DNA of 64,000 nucleotides from contig CP054675.1 in assembly GCA_013348845.1 (NCBI GenBank), positions 2,241,501 through 2,305,500 on the forward strand, read 5' to 3'. The notes beneath the pieces were generated by a model, which made no database searches, was not told the origin of the DNA, and was given only the letters and a program-made list of their open reading frames with translations. The first letter of the stretch is position 1. Each line of letters opens with the position of its first letter. The position numbers were made by a program, and so were the translations under genes. Of this stretch, positions 37,285-46,335 are shown one piece after another. This DNA is from Candidatus Tepidiaquacella proteinivora (lineage in GTDB: Bacteria > Bacteroidota > Ignavibacteria > Tepidaquicellales > Tepidaquicellaceae).

Positions 37285-38439
37285 TTATAAAACCTCTTTA
37301 ATTTTTTTAATTGCTTCTTTAATATTTTCTCTTGAGTTTGCATAGGAAAATCTTAAATATCCTTCACCATAAGCACCGAAAGAAGTCCCTGCAAGAGAGG
37401 CAACTCCGGCTTGATACAACAGATGGTCCTGTAATTCCTTAGATTTATATCCGGTCTTAGTTATATTTGGGAATGAATAAAATGCTCCATGTGGCATAAC
37501 GCAGGAAAATCCTGGTATTGAATTCAGTCCATCAACGATAATTTCTCTTCTGGCTCTGAATTCTTCTCTCATTTTATCTACCGAATCCTGTGGACCTGTC
37601 AATGCTTCTATGCATGCTTTTTGAACAAAAGTATTTGTACAGGATACACTATTAGTTACAAGTTTTGCAATATGTGGAGCTATTTCTTTATTCATTACTC
37701 CAAAACCTGCACGCCAACCAGTCATTGCATAATATTTTGAATACCCATCAAGTATAATTGTTCTATCCTTAAATCCATCAACCGATGCAATGCTAAAATG
37801 CTCTCCTTCAAAAATTAATCTGCTATAAATTTCATCGCTCAAAACCCATATATCTTTATCTTTAATTACTTCAGCAATTTGGAGTATATCATCTTTGGTT
37901 AAAACCCCGCCAGTTGGATTATGGGGTGTGTTTAGAATAACCATTTTAGTTCTATCTGTAACGAGTTTTTTAAAATCCTCAATATCAAAAGCAAATCCTT
38001 TTTCTTCCTTTAAAGGTATGGGGACTGCTTTTGCTCCTATAAAATTAATCATAGATTCGTATATCGGAAATCCTGGGTTTGGATAGATAACCTCATCCTC
38101 TTCTTCTACGATTGCAAGAATTGCATAGAACATAACAGGTTTTCCACCTGGCATAACTACCACTTCATCAGAAGTGAAATTAAGCCCTCGTGTTTTTGAC
38201 ATATAGTCAGCAATTGTTTGCCTTAATTCCGGTAAGCCGGGGGAAGGATTATAATGAGTGAAACCTTTTTTTAATGCATCTATAGCAGCATTGCTGATGT
38301 TTTCGGGGGTATCAAAATCCGGTTCACCAATTTCAAGATGAATAATCTTCTTTCCTTCCGCTTCAAGTTTTTTTGCTTTTGCTAATACTTCAAAAGCTGT
38401 CTCAGTCCCGAGACGTTCCATTCTTTTTGCAAGCTTCAT
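37285..38439 (-). CDS. PLP-dependent class I aminotransferase
   Basis: A 384-aa fold-type I aminotransferase, most like aspartate/aromatic aminotransferases of the gamma group. Conserved residues are visible: N174 in NTPHNPTGG, D202/Y205 in LSDEIYSRL, and PLP-lysine K235 in DGYSKYYAMTGWRAGFG. The R of the C-terminal YLRFSYA binds the substrate carboxylate. An aspartate aminotransferase would suit the neighbouring nadB, but the exact substrate is not fixed. It lies 39 bp after livF. Confidence 0.9.
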   Translation of the reverse strand: MKLAKRMERLGTETAFEVLAKAKKLEAEGKKIIHLEIGEPDFDTPENISNAAIDALKKGFTHYNPSPGLPELRQTIADYMSKTRGLNFTSDEVVVMPGGKPVMFYAILAIVEEEDEVIYPNPGFPIYESMINFIGAKAVPIPLKEEKGFAFDIEDFKKLVTDRTKMVILNTPHNPTGGVLTKDDILQIAEVIKDKDIWVLSDEIYSRLIFEGEHFSIASVDGFKDRTIILDGYSKYYAMTGWRAGFGVMNKEIAPHIAKLVTNSVSCTNTFVQKACIEALTGPQDSVDKMREEFRARREIIVDGLNSIPGFSCVMPHGAFYSFPNITKTGYKSKELQDHLLYQAGVASLAGTSFGAYGEGYLRFSYANSRENIKEAIKKIKEVL

Positions 38440-38478
38440 ATATTTATAGTTTAGTTTTTATAATTATTTTAGTTTAGG

Positions 38479-39186
38479 TTATTCGCCGAGATAAGCTTTC
38501 CTGATTCTCTCATCTTTTATTAACTCATCTGATTTACCTTCCATAACTACATTACCTGTTTCAAGAACATAAGTATAGTCTGATATTGCAAGAGAAAAGT
38601 TAGCATTTTGTTCTACTAATAATATCGTAATTCCCGCTTCTTTATTCAATGCAACAATTTTTTCAAAAATCGTTTGGACAAGTTTCGGAGCGATTCCTAA
38701 AGATGGTTCATCTAAGAGAAGTAATTTTGGTTTAGACATTATTGCCCTTGCGATTGCAAGCATTTGTTGTTCTCCTCCGCTTAAAGTACCTCCAGACTGT
38801 TTCATTCGCTCTTTTAGTCTTGGGAATATTGAAAATATAAATTCAAGTTCTTTTTTATATTCTGTTTTATCTTTTCTTGTATATGCGCCCATCAATAAAT
38901 TCTCTTCTACAGTAAGATTTGAAAAAATCAGACGTCCCTCAGGAGTTTGACTTATTCCAAGTTCTACAATTTTATTTGGTGGTAAATTTATAATTTCTTT
39001 TCCAAAGTATTTTATACTTCCTTTCGTGGCTTTAATGAGTCCTGATATTGTCCGTAATGTAGTTGTTTTTCCTGCACCATTAGCCCCGATCAGGGAAACA
39101 ATACTTTTTTCTTTTACTTCTAAATTAATTCCTTTAACTGCATTTATAGCGCCGTAGTTTATATGTAAATTTTCTATTCTTAACAT
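38479..39186 (-). CDS. livF: Branched-chain amino acid ABC transporter ATPase LivF
   Basis: A 235-aa ATP-binding subunit. Walker A GANGAGKTT, signature LSGGEQQMLAIARA and Walker B LLLLDEPSLGIAP are all intact. The family-typical ISQTPEGRLIFSNLTVEENL segment and length identify it as LivF. It follows livG by 30 bp. Confidence 0.95.
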   Translation of the reverse strand: MLRIENLHINYGAINAVKGINLEVKEKSIVSLIGANGAGKTTTLRTISGLIKATKGSIKYFGKEIINLPPNKIVELGISQTPEGRLIFSNLTVEENLLMGAYTRKDKTEYKKELEFIFSIFPRLKERMKQSGGTLSGGEQQMLAIARAIMSKPKLLLLDEPSLGIAPKLVQTIFEKIVALNKEAGITILLVEQNANFSLAISDYTYVLETGNVVMEGKSDELIKDERIRKAYLGE

Positions 39187-39216
39187 TCAGAATATATTTG
39201 TATTACCTGTAAAGAA

Positions 39217-39990
39217 TTATTTAGTCGGGCTTTCACCTAAATATGCTTCAATTACTTTAGGATTATGTTGTATCTCAATTGGTAAGCCCTCAGCAATTTT
39301 TTTCCCATAATCCAGAACAATTATCCTTTCACAAACACCCATTACAACATTCATATCGTGTTCAATCAGGAAGATTGCAATTTTGTATATATCTTTTACT
39401 TCTTTAATTAATCTCATCAGAGCTTTTTTCTCCGCAGGATTCATTCCGGCTGCTGGCTCATCAAGTAGCAATACTTTGGGAAATGTTGCAAGCGCTCTGA
39501 CTATTTCAAGTTTTCTCTGTTCTCCGTATGGCAGTGAAGTAGCTAATTCGTTCTTGAATTTTAGCAAATCAAAAATTTCAAGTAAGGTGTTTATTTTTTT
39601 TTCTATTTCAATATCTTCTTTTAACTGAGATGGTACTTCTAATATGGTTTTAAAAAACCTGTGTTTAACATTCATTGCAAAAGATACTCTAACATTGTCA
39701 ATAACTGAATATGATTTAAATAGTCTTATATTTTGAAATGTTCTGCTAATCCCAAGTTTAGCAATCTGATAAGGCTTTTTCCCGGTTATATCATTACCTT
39801 CTAAATATACTTTACCTTTTGTTGGTAAATATACACCTGTTATTATGTTAAAAACCGTAGTCTTACCTGCACCATTAGGCCCAATCATCCCCAGTAGTTC
39901 ATTATCGTATATATGCGCATTAAGATTATCTATACAAAGTAATCCACCAAATTTCATTGTACAATCTTTAATCTCTAATATTTTATTCAT
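39217..39990 (-). CDS. livG: Branched-chain amino acid ABC transporter ATPase LivG
   Basis: A 257-aa ATPase with Walker A GPNGAGKTT, ISRTFQNIRLF, the degenerate signature LPYGEQRKLEIVRAL and Walker B VLLLDEPAAGMNP, characteristic of LivG. The C-terminal VIEAYLGE end is typical. It lies between livM (29 bp) and livF (30 bp). Confidence 0.95.
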   Translation of the reverse strand: MNKILEIKDCTMKFGGLLCIDNLNAHIYDNELLGMIGPNGAGKTTVFNIITGVYLPTKGKVYLEGNDITGKKPYQIAKLGISRTFQNIRLFKSYSVIDNVRVSFAMNVKHRFFKTILEVPSQLKEDIEIEKKINTLLEIFDLLKFKNELATSLPYGEQRKLEIVRALATFPKVLLLDEPAAGMNPAEKKALMRLIKEVKDIYKIAIFLIEHDMNVVMGVCERIIVLDYGKKIAEGLPIEIQHNPKVIEAYLGESPTK

Positions 39991-40019
39991 AGTTCTAAAA
40001 AATTCAATCTAATCATATT

Positions 40020-41258
40020 TTAAGCTTTTGAAATGATTTTCTTCAACGGGGTAATTGAAAATTTTGTACCAAATAATCCTTGTGGTCTGTTTGCCATCAT
40101 TATTATTAATAATAAAGCATAGATTATCATTCTCAAAGTACTAATGTTAGGAATATTGGCAATCATAATTGGCATAAGAATATATATTGCGAGAACAAAA
40201 ACCCCACTTGTTAACAAAGTAATAAGAGATATTATAAATAAACTATATTTTTCTTTGTATTTACCGTAAAATTTATAAATAAACAAAAGATAGGGGAGTG
40301 AAAATATTATGATAATAGATATTTGAGGATTTCTGAGTAATTCAGGTAAAATAGATAATAAAATAGCTGCTATTACAACACCAGGTATATTCCCCATTCC
40401 TCCTAAAATTACCATAACAACAATTTCAACAGACCTTAGGAAATTAAAATCTTCCGGTATTAAAGTTTGAGTATGATGACCAAGTAATGAACCAGCAATA
40501 CCGGCGAAGAAAGCACCAGTAACAAATGCAATAATTTTATATTTCGTAGTATTAATGCCCATTCCTTCGGCAGCAATTTCATCATCTTTAACAGCAATGA
40601 AACCTTTACCGTATGTGGATTTAACAAGATTAACAATAATGAAAATAATTAATATTACAAAAAAATATGTCCAGAAAAAGTTTGTGAACTTTGGAACTTG
40701 ATATACGGTAAAAGGAACTTCTTCTAATCCTGTAATCGATTGTAAAGCCTTTTGTCCATTTTCATAAATATAAACTACACTAAATCCCTGTGGACCTCCT
40801 ACGATATCAAGACCTTGAATTACGACTCTTATTATTTCACTAAAACCAAGAGTAATAATTGCTAAATAATCACCTTTAAGTCTAAAAGATGGAATTCCTA
40901 CAAATACTCCTACTATTGCTGCAGAAATACCAGCAATAATTAGCAGTATACAAAAAGAAATAATATCACCAACCGGGCTATCACCGAACAATTTTATAAA
41001 TAATGGCCTAAAATAAGTTGCCAAAGATATTGAAACATAACCGCCAACTGCCATAAAACCAGCATGGCCAAGAGAAAATTGACCCGTGAATCCATTAATT
41101 AAATTAAGACTTGTTGCAAGAATTATGTTGATTCCAATAAGAATAATAACATTCTTATAATAATCATTTATTAGAGTGTTTAGGGAGGTTTTATATAATG
41201 CGAGATTAAATAGGAAAGCACATAGAACCAGAAGGATAAATAGAAGTTTTCTTTTCAT
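40020..41258 (-). CDS. livM: Branched-chain amino acid ABC transporter permease LivM
   Basis: A 412-aa membrane permease with about ten helices. The LivM/LivH-type motif GFSLGHAGFMAVGG-like segment (TGQFSLGHAGFMAVGGYVS) and the loop FAGIAGSLLGHHTQTLIPEDF are present. The C-terminus carries extra helices and ends with NRPQGLFG, typical of LivM. The partner permease livH and the binding protein livK are not next to it; a tRNA gene lies 15 bp upstream instead. They must be elsewhere if the transporter works. Confidence 0.93.
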   Translation of the reverse strand: MKRKLLFILLVLCAFLFNLALYKTSLNTLINDYYKNVIILIGINIILATSLNLINGFTGQFSLGHAGFMAVGGYVSISLATYFRPLFIKLFGDSPVGDIISFCILLIIAGISAAIVGVFVGIPSFRLKGDYLAIITLGFSEIIRVVIQGLDIVGGPQGFSVVYIYENGQKALQSITGLEEVPFTVYQVPKFTNFFWTYFFVILIIFIIVNLVKSTYGKGFIAVKDDEIAAEGMGINTTKYKIIAFVTGAFFAGIAGSLLGHHTQTLIPEDFNFLRSVEIVVMVILGGMGNIPGVVIAAILLSILPELLRNPQISIIIIFSLPYLLFIYKFYGKYKEKYSLFIISLITLLTSGVFVLAIYILMPIMIANIPNISTLRMIIYALLLIIMMANRPQGLFGTKFSITPLKKIISKA

Positions 41259-41273
41259 TAAGTTTCACTTGCG

Positions 41274-41350
41274 TGGTGGGCGATTAAGGACTCGAACCTC
41301 AGACCTCTTCGGTGTAAACGAAGCGCTCTAACCACCTGAGCTAATCGCCC
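41274..41350 (-). tRNA. tRNA-Val (anticodon TAC), CCA encoded
   Basis: Minus-strand cloverleaf: acceptor GGGCGAT/ATCGCCC, D-arm TAGCTCAGGTGGTTAGAGC, anticodon stem CTTCG/CGAAG with loop TTTACAC (anticodon TAC), T-loop TTCGAGT, discriminator A, then CCA in the DNA (41274-41276). It lies 15 bp upstream of the livM start codon, same strand, so tRNA and livM may share a transcript. Confidence 0.96.
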
Positions 41351-41599
41351 TGAAAAAAACAAAATTAAATTTAAATTATTTAATTTTCAAATCATTTAGA
41401 GAAGAAAAATAAAAGTTTAATTTTTTTAAAAATAACATTTTATATTATTATTCATTATCGTCTGAGATATAATATTAATATAGATTAACTAAAGATGTTT
41501 TTTAAATTCTGATTGAATGTAAAATAAACTTCTGTAAATTTTTACATTTGATTTCTATCAGTTAAACTGAATATCTAATAATATCTATAGAAGAAAAAA

Positions 41600-42202
41600 T
41601 TATTCGCTTCTAAATTCTTTGTCTATAACTGAGATTTCACCAGGATAAGTTATTGGTCCAAGGAAAGTTTCAATCGTTGGTTTTATTTTGAGAGTTAACC
41701 TTGATGAATTTCCGTTTTTTCCTCCTATTGCAAGGGCAAGATTAATCAAATCATCATAGGACTTGTTTAAAAATTGTAGTAAATCAAGAGAGATTTGTAT
41801 TGGAATTACAGTTTCCTGCCCAACACCCGGTACCTGAATATCCTGAATTGCTCCACTGATTGTTTCATTATTATCAATTAATAATCTCCAATCTAAATTT
41901 TTTATTATTGCAGTGGTTTGGGTTGTTCCACCCGTTCCGTCATTGGGATTTTTTGCAAGTAAATTTAAAGTGAAATTTGTTGGAAATTTTCCACTTGCAA
42001 AAGCGTTTGTAATTTTTAAAATATCAAGAGCATTGATATCCTTCAATTGACTAATATTACTAATATTTACCCCGGCGATTTTGAAATCACTAACAGAGCC
42101 AAGTTTAAATTTTAACCTTTGAACATTTGTTAGAGTGTGATAAACGGAACAAGCATTTATAATAGTTATTAAAGCCAAAAAAATAAGAAATATTTTTTTC
42201 AT
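41600..42202 (-). CDS. LEA type 2-like lipoprotein
   Basis: A 200-aa lipoprotein (lipobox INACS). The mature part fits the LEA14/WHy-type beta-sandwich: LNLLAKNPNDG, then an IKNLDWRLLIDNNETISG strand pair and a QETVIPIQISLDL strand. Such proteins occur as single or tandem domains in many Bacteroidota envelope proteins, with poorly known roles. The 13-bp gap to the next membrane protein gene suggests an operon. Confidence 0.8.
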   Translation of the reverse strand: MKKIFLIFLALITIINACSVYHTLTNVQRLKFKLGSVSDFKIAGVNISNISQLKDINALDILKITNAFASGKFPTNFTLNLLAKNPNDGTGGTTQTTAIIKNLDWRLLIDNNETISGAIQDIQVPGVGQETVIPIQISLDLLQFLNKSYDDLINLALAIGGKNGNSSRLTLKIKPTIETFLGPITYPGEISVIDKEFRSE

Positions 42203-42215
42203 ATGTTTATAATAT

Positions 42216-42518
42216 TTATTTTTTTGTTAATTCTTCTTTAATAGCTTCAAGGTGTTTATTACTTTCTTTAAGTACTTCATAAATTTCAAATACCACTATA
42301 ATTTGTTCTAAACCCAATCTTATAATTATTTGAAATGGTATAAATAGGATAACAATCAAAATTGCAGTAATAAACTCTCCGTTCATTATTGTTATTATTA
42401 ATGCAAATATTGCTAATAGCGTGTAAATAAGCACGAATATTATGTAAACAAATTGTATAACTTTTGGGGCTATTAATGTCTTGAAATTGAAAAAATCTTG
42501 ATTAACTTTTAATTTCAT
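42216..42518 (-). CDS. DUF4282-like small membrane protein
   Basis: A 100-aa protein with two hydrophobic spans (residues ~22-47 and 50-68) and a C-terminal charged coil ending HLEAIKEELTKK. The opening FFNFKTLIAPKVIQFVYII matches the DUF4282 pattern. It is upstream of the LEA-like lipoprotein on the same strand and divergent from the methyltransferase (34-bp gap). Confidence 0.75.
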   Translation of the reverse strand: MKLKVNQDFFNFKTLIAPKVIQFVYIIFVLIYTLLAIFALIITIMNGEFITAILIVILFIPFQIIIRLGLEQIIVVFEIYEVLKESNKHLEAIKEELTKK

Positions 42519-42552
42519 TGTAAAATATTTTTTATTTTGTTTTGAATTAAAT

Positions 42553-43275
42553 ATGTATAAAGTAATATCAAAATACTATAATAAAATTTTCCCACTAAAA
42601 CGCGAAAAGATTGATTTTGTTATAAACCTTATGAAAACAAAAAATGATAAAATTCTTGATATAGGTTGCGCTACCGGTGAACTTATAATCCATCTCAGCA
42701 AATTGGGATATTATACTGTCGGATTAGATATTGATGAAGAAATGATTTCATATGCAAGAAAAAGGGCTAACACTTTAGGAGTCGAAGCAAGTTTCATCAA
42801 CGGTGATATGTTAAGATTAAATGAGTATTTTCAGATGAATAAGTTTGATGTTGCAATTTGTTGGGGTAATACAATAGCCCATTTAAATGACCTGAATGAA
42901 ATAAAAAAATTTATCTCCGGTTGTTATAATATATTAAATCCTGAAGGTTGTTTGAGTTTACAGGTTATCAATTTTTCTAAAATAATTAAAAAGGATAGTT
43001 TTTCACTACCTGAGATAAATAATGATTATGTTATATTTAAAAGAAACTATTATTTTAATTCAGAAAAAAAACTAAATTTCCATACAGAAGTAACTATTAA
43101 AGAAACAGGAGAGGTCTTTGGATTTGATACTATTCATTTCCCAATATTAAAAGACGAATTATTGGGCATATTAAAGGATGAAGGTTTTAATTCTTTTAAA
43201 TTGTATTCGGATTTTAATTATAAATTATTTGAAGAAGATGACACTTCGGTAATAGTTAATTGTTTCAAAATGTAG
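42553..43275 (+). CDS. Class I SAM-dependent methyltransferase
   Basis: A 240-aa methyltransferase. Motif I is ILDIGCATGELIIHLS, motif II VGLDIDEEMISYARKRA, and FDVAICWGNTIAHL follows. The C-terminal half is typical of small-molecule or ubiE-like methyltransferases with an extra beta region. The substrate is unknown. It is divergent from the DUF4282 gene and convergent with the aldo/keto reductase. Confidence 0.88.
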   Translation: MYKVISKYYNKIFPLKREKIDFVINLMKTKNDKILDIGCATGELIIHLSKLGYYTVGLDIDEEMISYARKRANTLGVEASFINGDMLRLNEYFQMNKFDVAICWGNTIAHLNDLNEIKKFISGCYNILNPEGCLSLQVINFSKIIKKDSFSLPEINNDYVIFKRNYYFNSEKKLNFHTEVTIKETGEVFGFDTIHFPILKDELLGILKDEGFNSFKLYSDFNYKLFEEDDTSVIVNCFKM

Positions 43276-43307
43276 ATGATTATATCTATTGATTTAAAAT
43301 TGTTGGA

Positions 43308-44255
43308 TTATAAAATCATTTTATTTAATTCATCAATTTCTTCTTTTGTAAGGGAAACATTTTCAACAGAGATTAATAAATTAACCTGTTCAGGATTTCT
43401 TACTCCAACAATTGCGCCTGTAACACCACTCAGTCTTAATGTCCATGCTATAGCAACTGCACCTGCTTCAACACCATAATTCTTTCCTATTTCTTTCAGC
43501 TTTTCAACTATTTTTAAATTTTTACTTAATTTGGGTTCCTGGAATTCCGGATAGCGTTTTCGCCAATCATCATCGGGCAAGTTATTAATTCTTTCTTTTG
43601 TCATTTTTCCCGATAATAAGCCTGACATCATTGGAGAATATACAATAACACCTATGTTATTATTTTCGCAGTAAGGAATAATTTCTTTTTCTGTTTCAGG
43701 TTGACATAAAGAATAAGGTGGTTGTAATGAACTAATTGGGGCGATTTTCGCAATGCGTTCCATTTGGCTAACATTAAAATTCGATACTCCGGCATATTTT
43801 ATTTTGCCTTCTTTTTTCAATTCTTGTAATGCTTCCCATCCTTCTTCTATATCGGGGTCCGGATCTGGCCAATGTATTTGATATAAATCAATTATCTCGG
43901 TTTGAAGTCTCTTTAAACTTGCTTCACATTCTTGCTTTATTGAGTCTTTTTTCAGGCATCCATATATTTCTCCTTTATCATTCCATCTGAGTTCACATTT
44001 TGTAAAAACGAAAGGCTTCTCATGCATACCTTTCAAAGCTTTTGCTACTACTTCTTCTGAATGTCCTAACCCATAAATTGCAGCTGTATCAATCCAGTTA
44101 ATCCCTGAATCAATTGCTTTGTGTATAGCTTTTATAGATAATTCATCATCCTGCCAACCCCAACCATATAACCAATTATTACCACCCATTGCCCATGCTC
44201 CGACTCCTACTGATGTGATTTCAAAATCTGTATTACCTAATTTTTTCTTTTTCAT
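43308..44255 (-). CDS. Aldo/keto reductase
   Basis: A 315-aa TIM-barrel NADPH-dependent reductase. The catalytic tetrad is visible: D in NWIDTAAIYGLGHSEE (with its Tyr), the Lys of FVFTKCELRW and the His of DLYQIHWPDPD. The C-terminal cofactor segment IVGVRNPEQV is present. It belongs to the AKR group typical of aldehyde or sugar reduction; the substrate cannot be assigned. Confidence 0.93.
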   Translation of the reverse strand: MKKKKLGNTDFEITSVGVGAWAMGGNNWLYGWGWQDDELSIKAIHKAIDSGINWIDTAAIYGLGHSEEVVAKALKGMHEKPFVFTKCELRWNDKGEIYGCLKKDSIKQECEASLKRLQTEIIDLYQIHWPDPDPDIEEGWEALQELKKEGKIKYAGVSNFNVSQMERIAKIAPISSLQPPYSLCQPETEKEIIPYCENNNIGVIVYSPMMSGLLSGKMTKERINNLPDDDWRKRYPEFQEPKLSKNLKIVEKLKEIGKNYGVEAGAVAIAWTLRLSGVTGAIVGVRNPEQVNLLISVENVSLTKEEIDELNKMIL

Positions 44256-44480
44256 ATTAAATTAATTTAATTTTCAATTTGTTAATTTAAATTTTTATAC
44301 AAAAATTATAGAAATTTTTTTAATTTTTAAATTTATAATCAGCCAAAATTTATATATGATTTTGTTTAAAAAAAGGTTTTAAATTTTATTACTTTAAATA
44401 ATTATTTTATTATAATTTAATAATTTGAAAGAAAAAATTATTAATAGTATATTGCAATATTTGAAATTAAAATTTAATTA

Positions 44481-45515
44481 ATGATTAAGAAAATAACATT
44501 CATTTCGGTTTTTTTCATTATTCTAATTTCTTTTATTTCTTGTAATAAAGAAGAGATTGGAAAAACTCTAAGTTCTTCTGCTAATAGGAATGAAGATTTA
44601 ATCGTAAAAGATGAAAAGGGAGAAAAAATTATTCTTAAGTTTAAGCCAGAGGTGGGTGATAAATTTAAATATAAACTGAAAATTGAGCAAAACAGTACAG
44701 ACAAATCTTCTTTAAATAAAAATAAAGAAGTTAAAACCTCTCAAATTCTGGAATTATATTATACAAATGAAGTTACGGAGATTAACGAATCGGGAATTAT
44801 TACTTTTAAAGTGAATTATGATAGTGTGAAAATGGATTTATCCGCTGTTTCTCCTGACTCAAGTATTACTATGAGTTATAATTCTAACAATAAAGATGAG
44901 AAAAGCAAGAATAAAGATTTTATGTTATTTGATGCTCTTGTAGGAAAAGATTTTAAAGCAAGAGTTACTAATTCAGGAGAAGTAACAACTTTATATGACC
45001 TTGAAAAAGTTTTTGAATATATATATAAAGAATATGGTGATACACTTAAAAGTACGGATAAAGAAATAGTTAGAAAATCAATCGAGGATGAATTAAAAGA
45101 GTTAATTCAATCTCAATTTCAAGTATTACCAGAAAAAGAAGTTTATAAGGATTCATCCTGGAGTTTTAATCAGGAAGCAGCACTTGGCAGTTTTCCCGCA
45201 GAAAATGTTCTAACATATAAAATTGCGTCCATAGATAAAACTGACAATGGAATTATAATCGGTCTTGACGCAAGTTTGGATTTTAAAGTAATTGAAAATT
45301 CCTTTAAAGATAAATCAACCGGCTTATCATATAAACTCGAAGATGTTAAAGGAGAAGGTTCCGGTAAAATTGAATTTAATTTATCCCGTGGATGTATATC
45401 TAAAAAAAATACAAAAAAGTATTTATTCGCTGTGATATCAGCATCCGCAAAGGGACAAACTGCACGTGTACAAAAATCAGATGAAATTATTCTTACTCTT
45501 GAACTTATACAATAA
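44481..45515 (+). CDS. DUF6263-like lipoprotein
   Basis: A 344-aa lipoprotein (lipobox SFISCNK). After the anchor comes a beta-rich domain with KPEVGDKFKYKLKIEQNS, a pattern shared with the DUF6263 family, and the last third has IKFNLSRGCIS-like strands. No catalytic residues are recognised. It is a probable periplasmic or outer-membrane protein. It is a single gene, 73 bp before upp. Confidence 0.75.
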   Translation: MIKKITFISVFFIILISFISCNKEEIGKTLSSSANRNEDLIVKDEKGEKIILKFKPEVGDKFKYKLKIEQNSTDKSSLNKNKEVKTSQILELYYTNEVTEINESGIITFKVNYDSVKMDLSAVSPDSSITMSYNSNNKDEKSKNKDFMLFDALVGKDFKARVTNSGEVTTLYDLEKVFEYIYKEYGDTLKSTDKEIVRKSIEDELKELIQSQFQVLPEKEVYKDSSWSFNQEAALGSFPAENVLTYKIASIDKTDNGIIIGLDASLDFKVIENSFKDKSTGLSYKLEDVKGEGSGKIEFNLSRGCISKKNTKKYLFAVISASAKGQTARVQKSDEIILTLELIQ

Positions 45516-45588
45516 GTGTTATTAATTTTTATTTATAGATTTTTAATTTTATTTTCATTTTAAATATAAAACATTATATCTTTTTATA

Positions 45589-46230
45589 ATGATTGAAGTT
45601 GTATGCATAGAACATCCTGTAGCTTCAAATTTGTTAGTTCATTTAAGGAACAAAAGAACTACATATTATAATTTCAGACAAAACCTTGATAGATTGTCTT
45701 ATATACTTGCAGTTTATTGTCTTGCTCATTTAAATGGGAAGAAAGTAAAAATCGATACCCCTCTTTCACCGGCAAAAGGTATTATTACAATTGATAAAGT
45801 AATACTTGTTCCTGTTTTAAGAGCTGGAATTGGTTTAGTTAAAGGATTTTTAGATTTATATCCGAAAGCTGTTGTTTCACATATCGGTATATATAGAGAG
45901 GAATCAACTTTAAAACCTGTAAGGTATTATTTTAAATACCCTAAATTTAAAAATAAAAAGAACCTTTTTACAATTGTCCTTGATCCTATGATTGCTACTG
46001 GTGGTAGTATGATAGATACAATCAATGCTCTTAAAGAAATTGGTCTGAAAAATATCTTTGTAGCGAGTCTGTTATGTGCACCAGAAGGAATAAATGCTAT
46101 TTCCAGAGAATTCCCGGGTAAAAATATTAAGATAAGAATTTTTACTTTTAGTATTGACAAAAATTTAAATAAAAAAGGATATATTATGCCGGGCCTTGGG
46201 GATGCTGGTGATAGGTATTTTGGAACTTAA
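45589..46230 (+). CDS. upp: Uracil phosphoribosyltransferase
   Basis: Salvages uracil with PRPP to UMP, 213 aa. The PRPP loop is IVLDPMIATGGSMIDTI, and the uracil-binding C-terminus PGLGDAGDRYFGT is present. The N-terminal LVPVLRAGIGLVKGF is the family's tetramer/binding loop. Full length. It is the sole pyrimidine gene here. Confidence 0.96.
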   Translation: MIEVVCIEHPVASNLLVHLRNKRTTYYNFRQNLDRLSYILAVYCLAHLNGKKVKIDTPLSPAKGIITIDKVILVPVLRAGIGLVKGFLDLYPKAVVSHIGIYREESTLKPVRYYFKYPKFKNKKNLFTIVLDPMIATGGSMIDTINALKEIGLKNIFVASLLCAPEGINAISREFPGKNIKIRIFTFSIDKNLNKKGYIMPGLGDAGDRYFGT

Positions 46231-46335
46231 AAAATTAATAGATTAAATTGAACTTTTAATAATAAGAGCGGGTTAAATTTTTATATTGATTTTTAAATTT
46301 TTTTAGTAATATTAATTTTTTAGATGTGATATAAT

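Noticed and set aside
42405-42425. Sequence like the tandem operator at 26393 (GCAAATATTGCTAATAGC)
   Set aside because: It lies inside the DUF4282 coding frame (AIFALIIT on the minus strand) and is explained by codon content.
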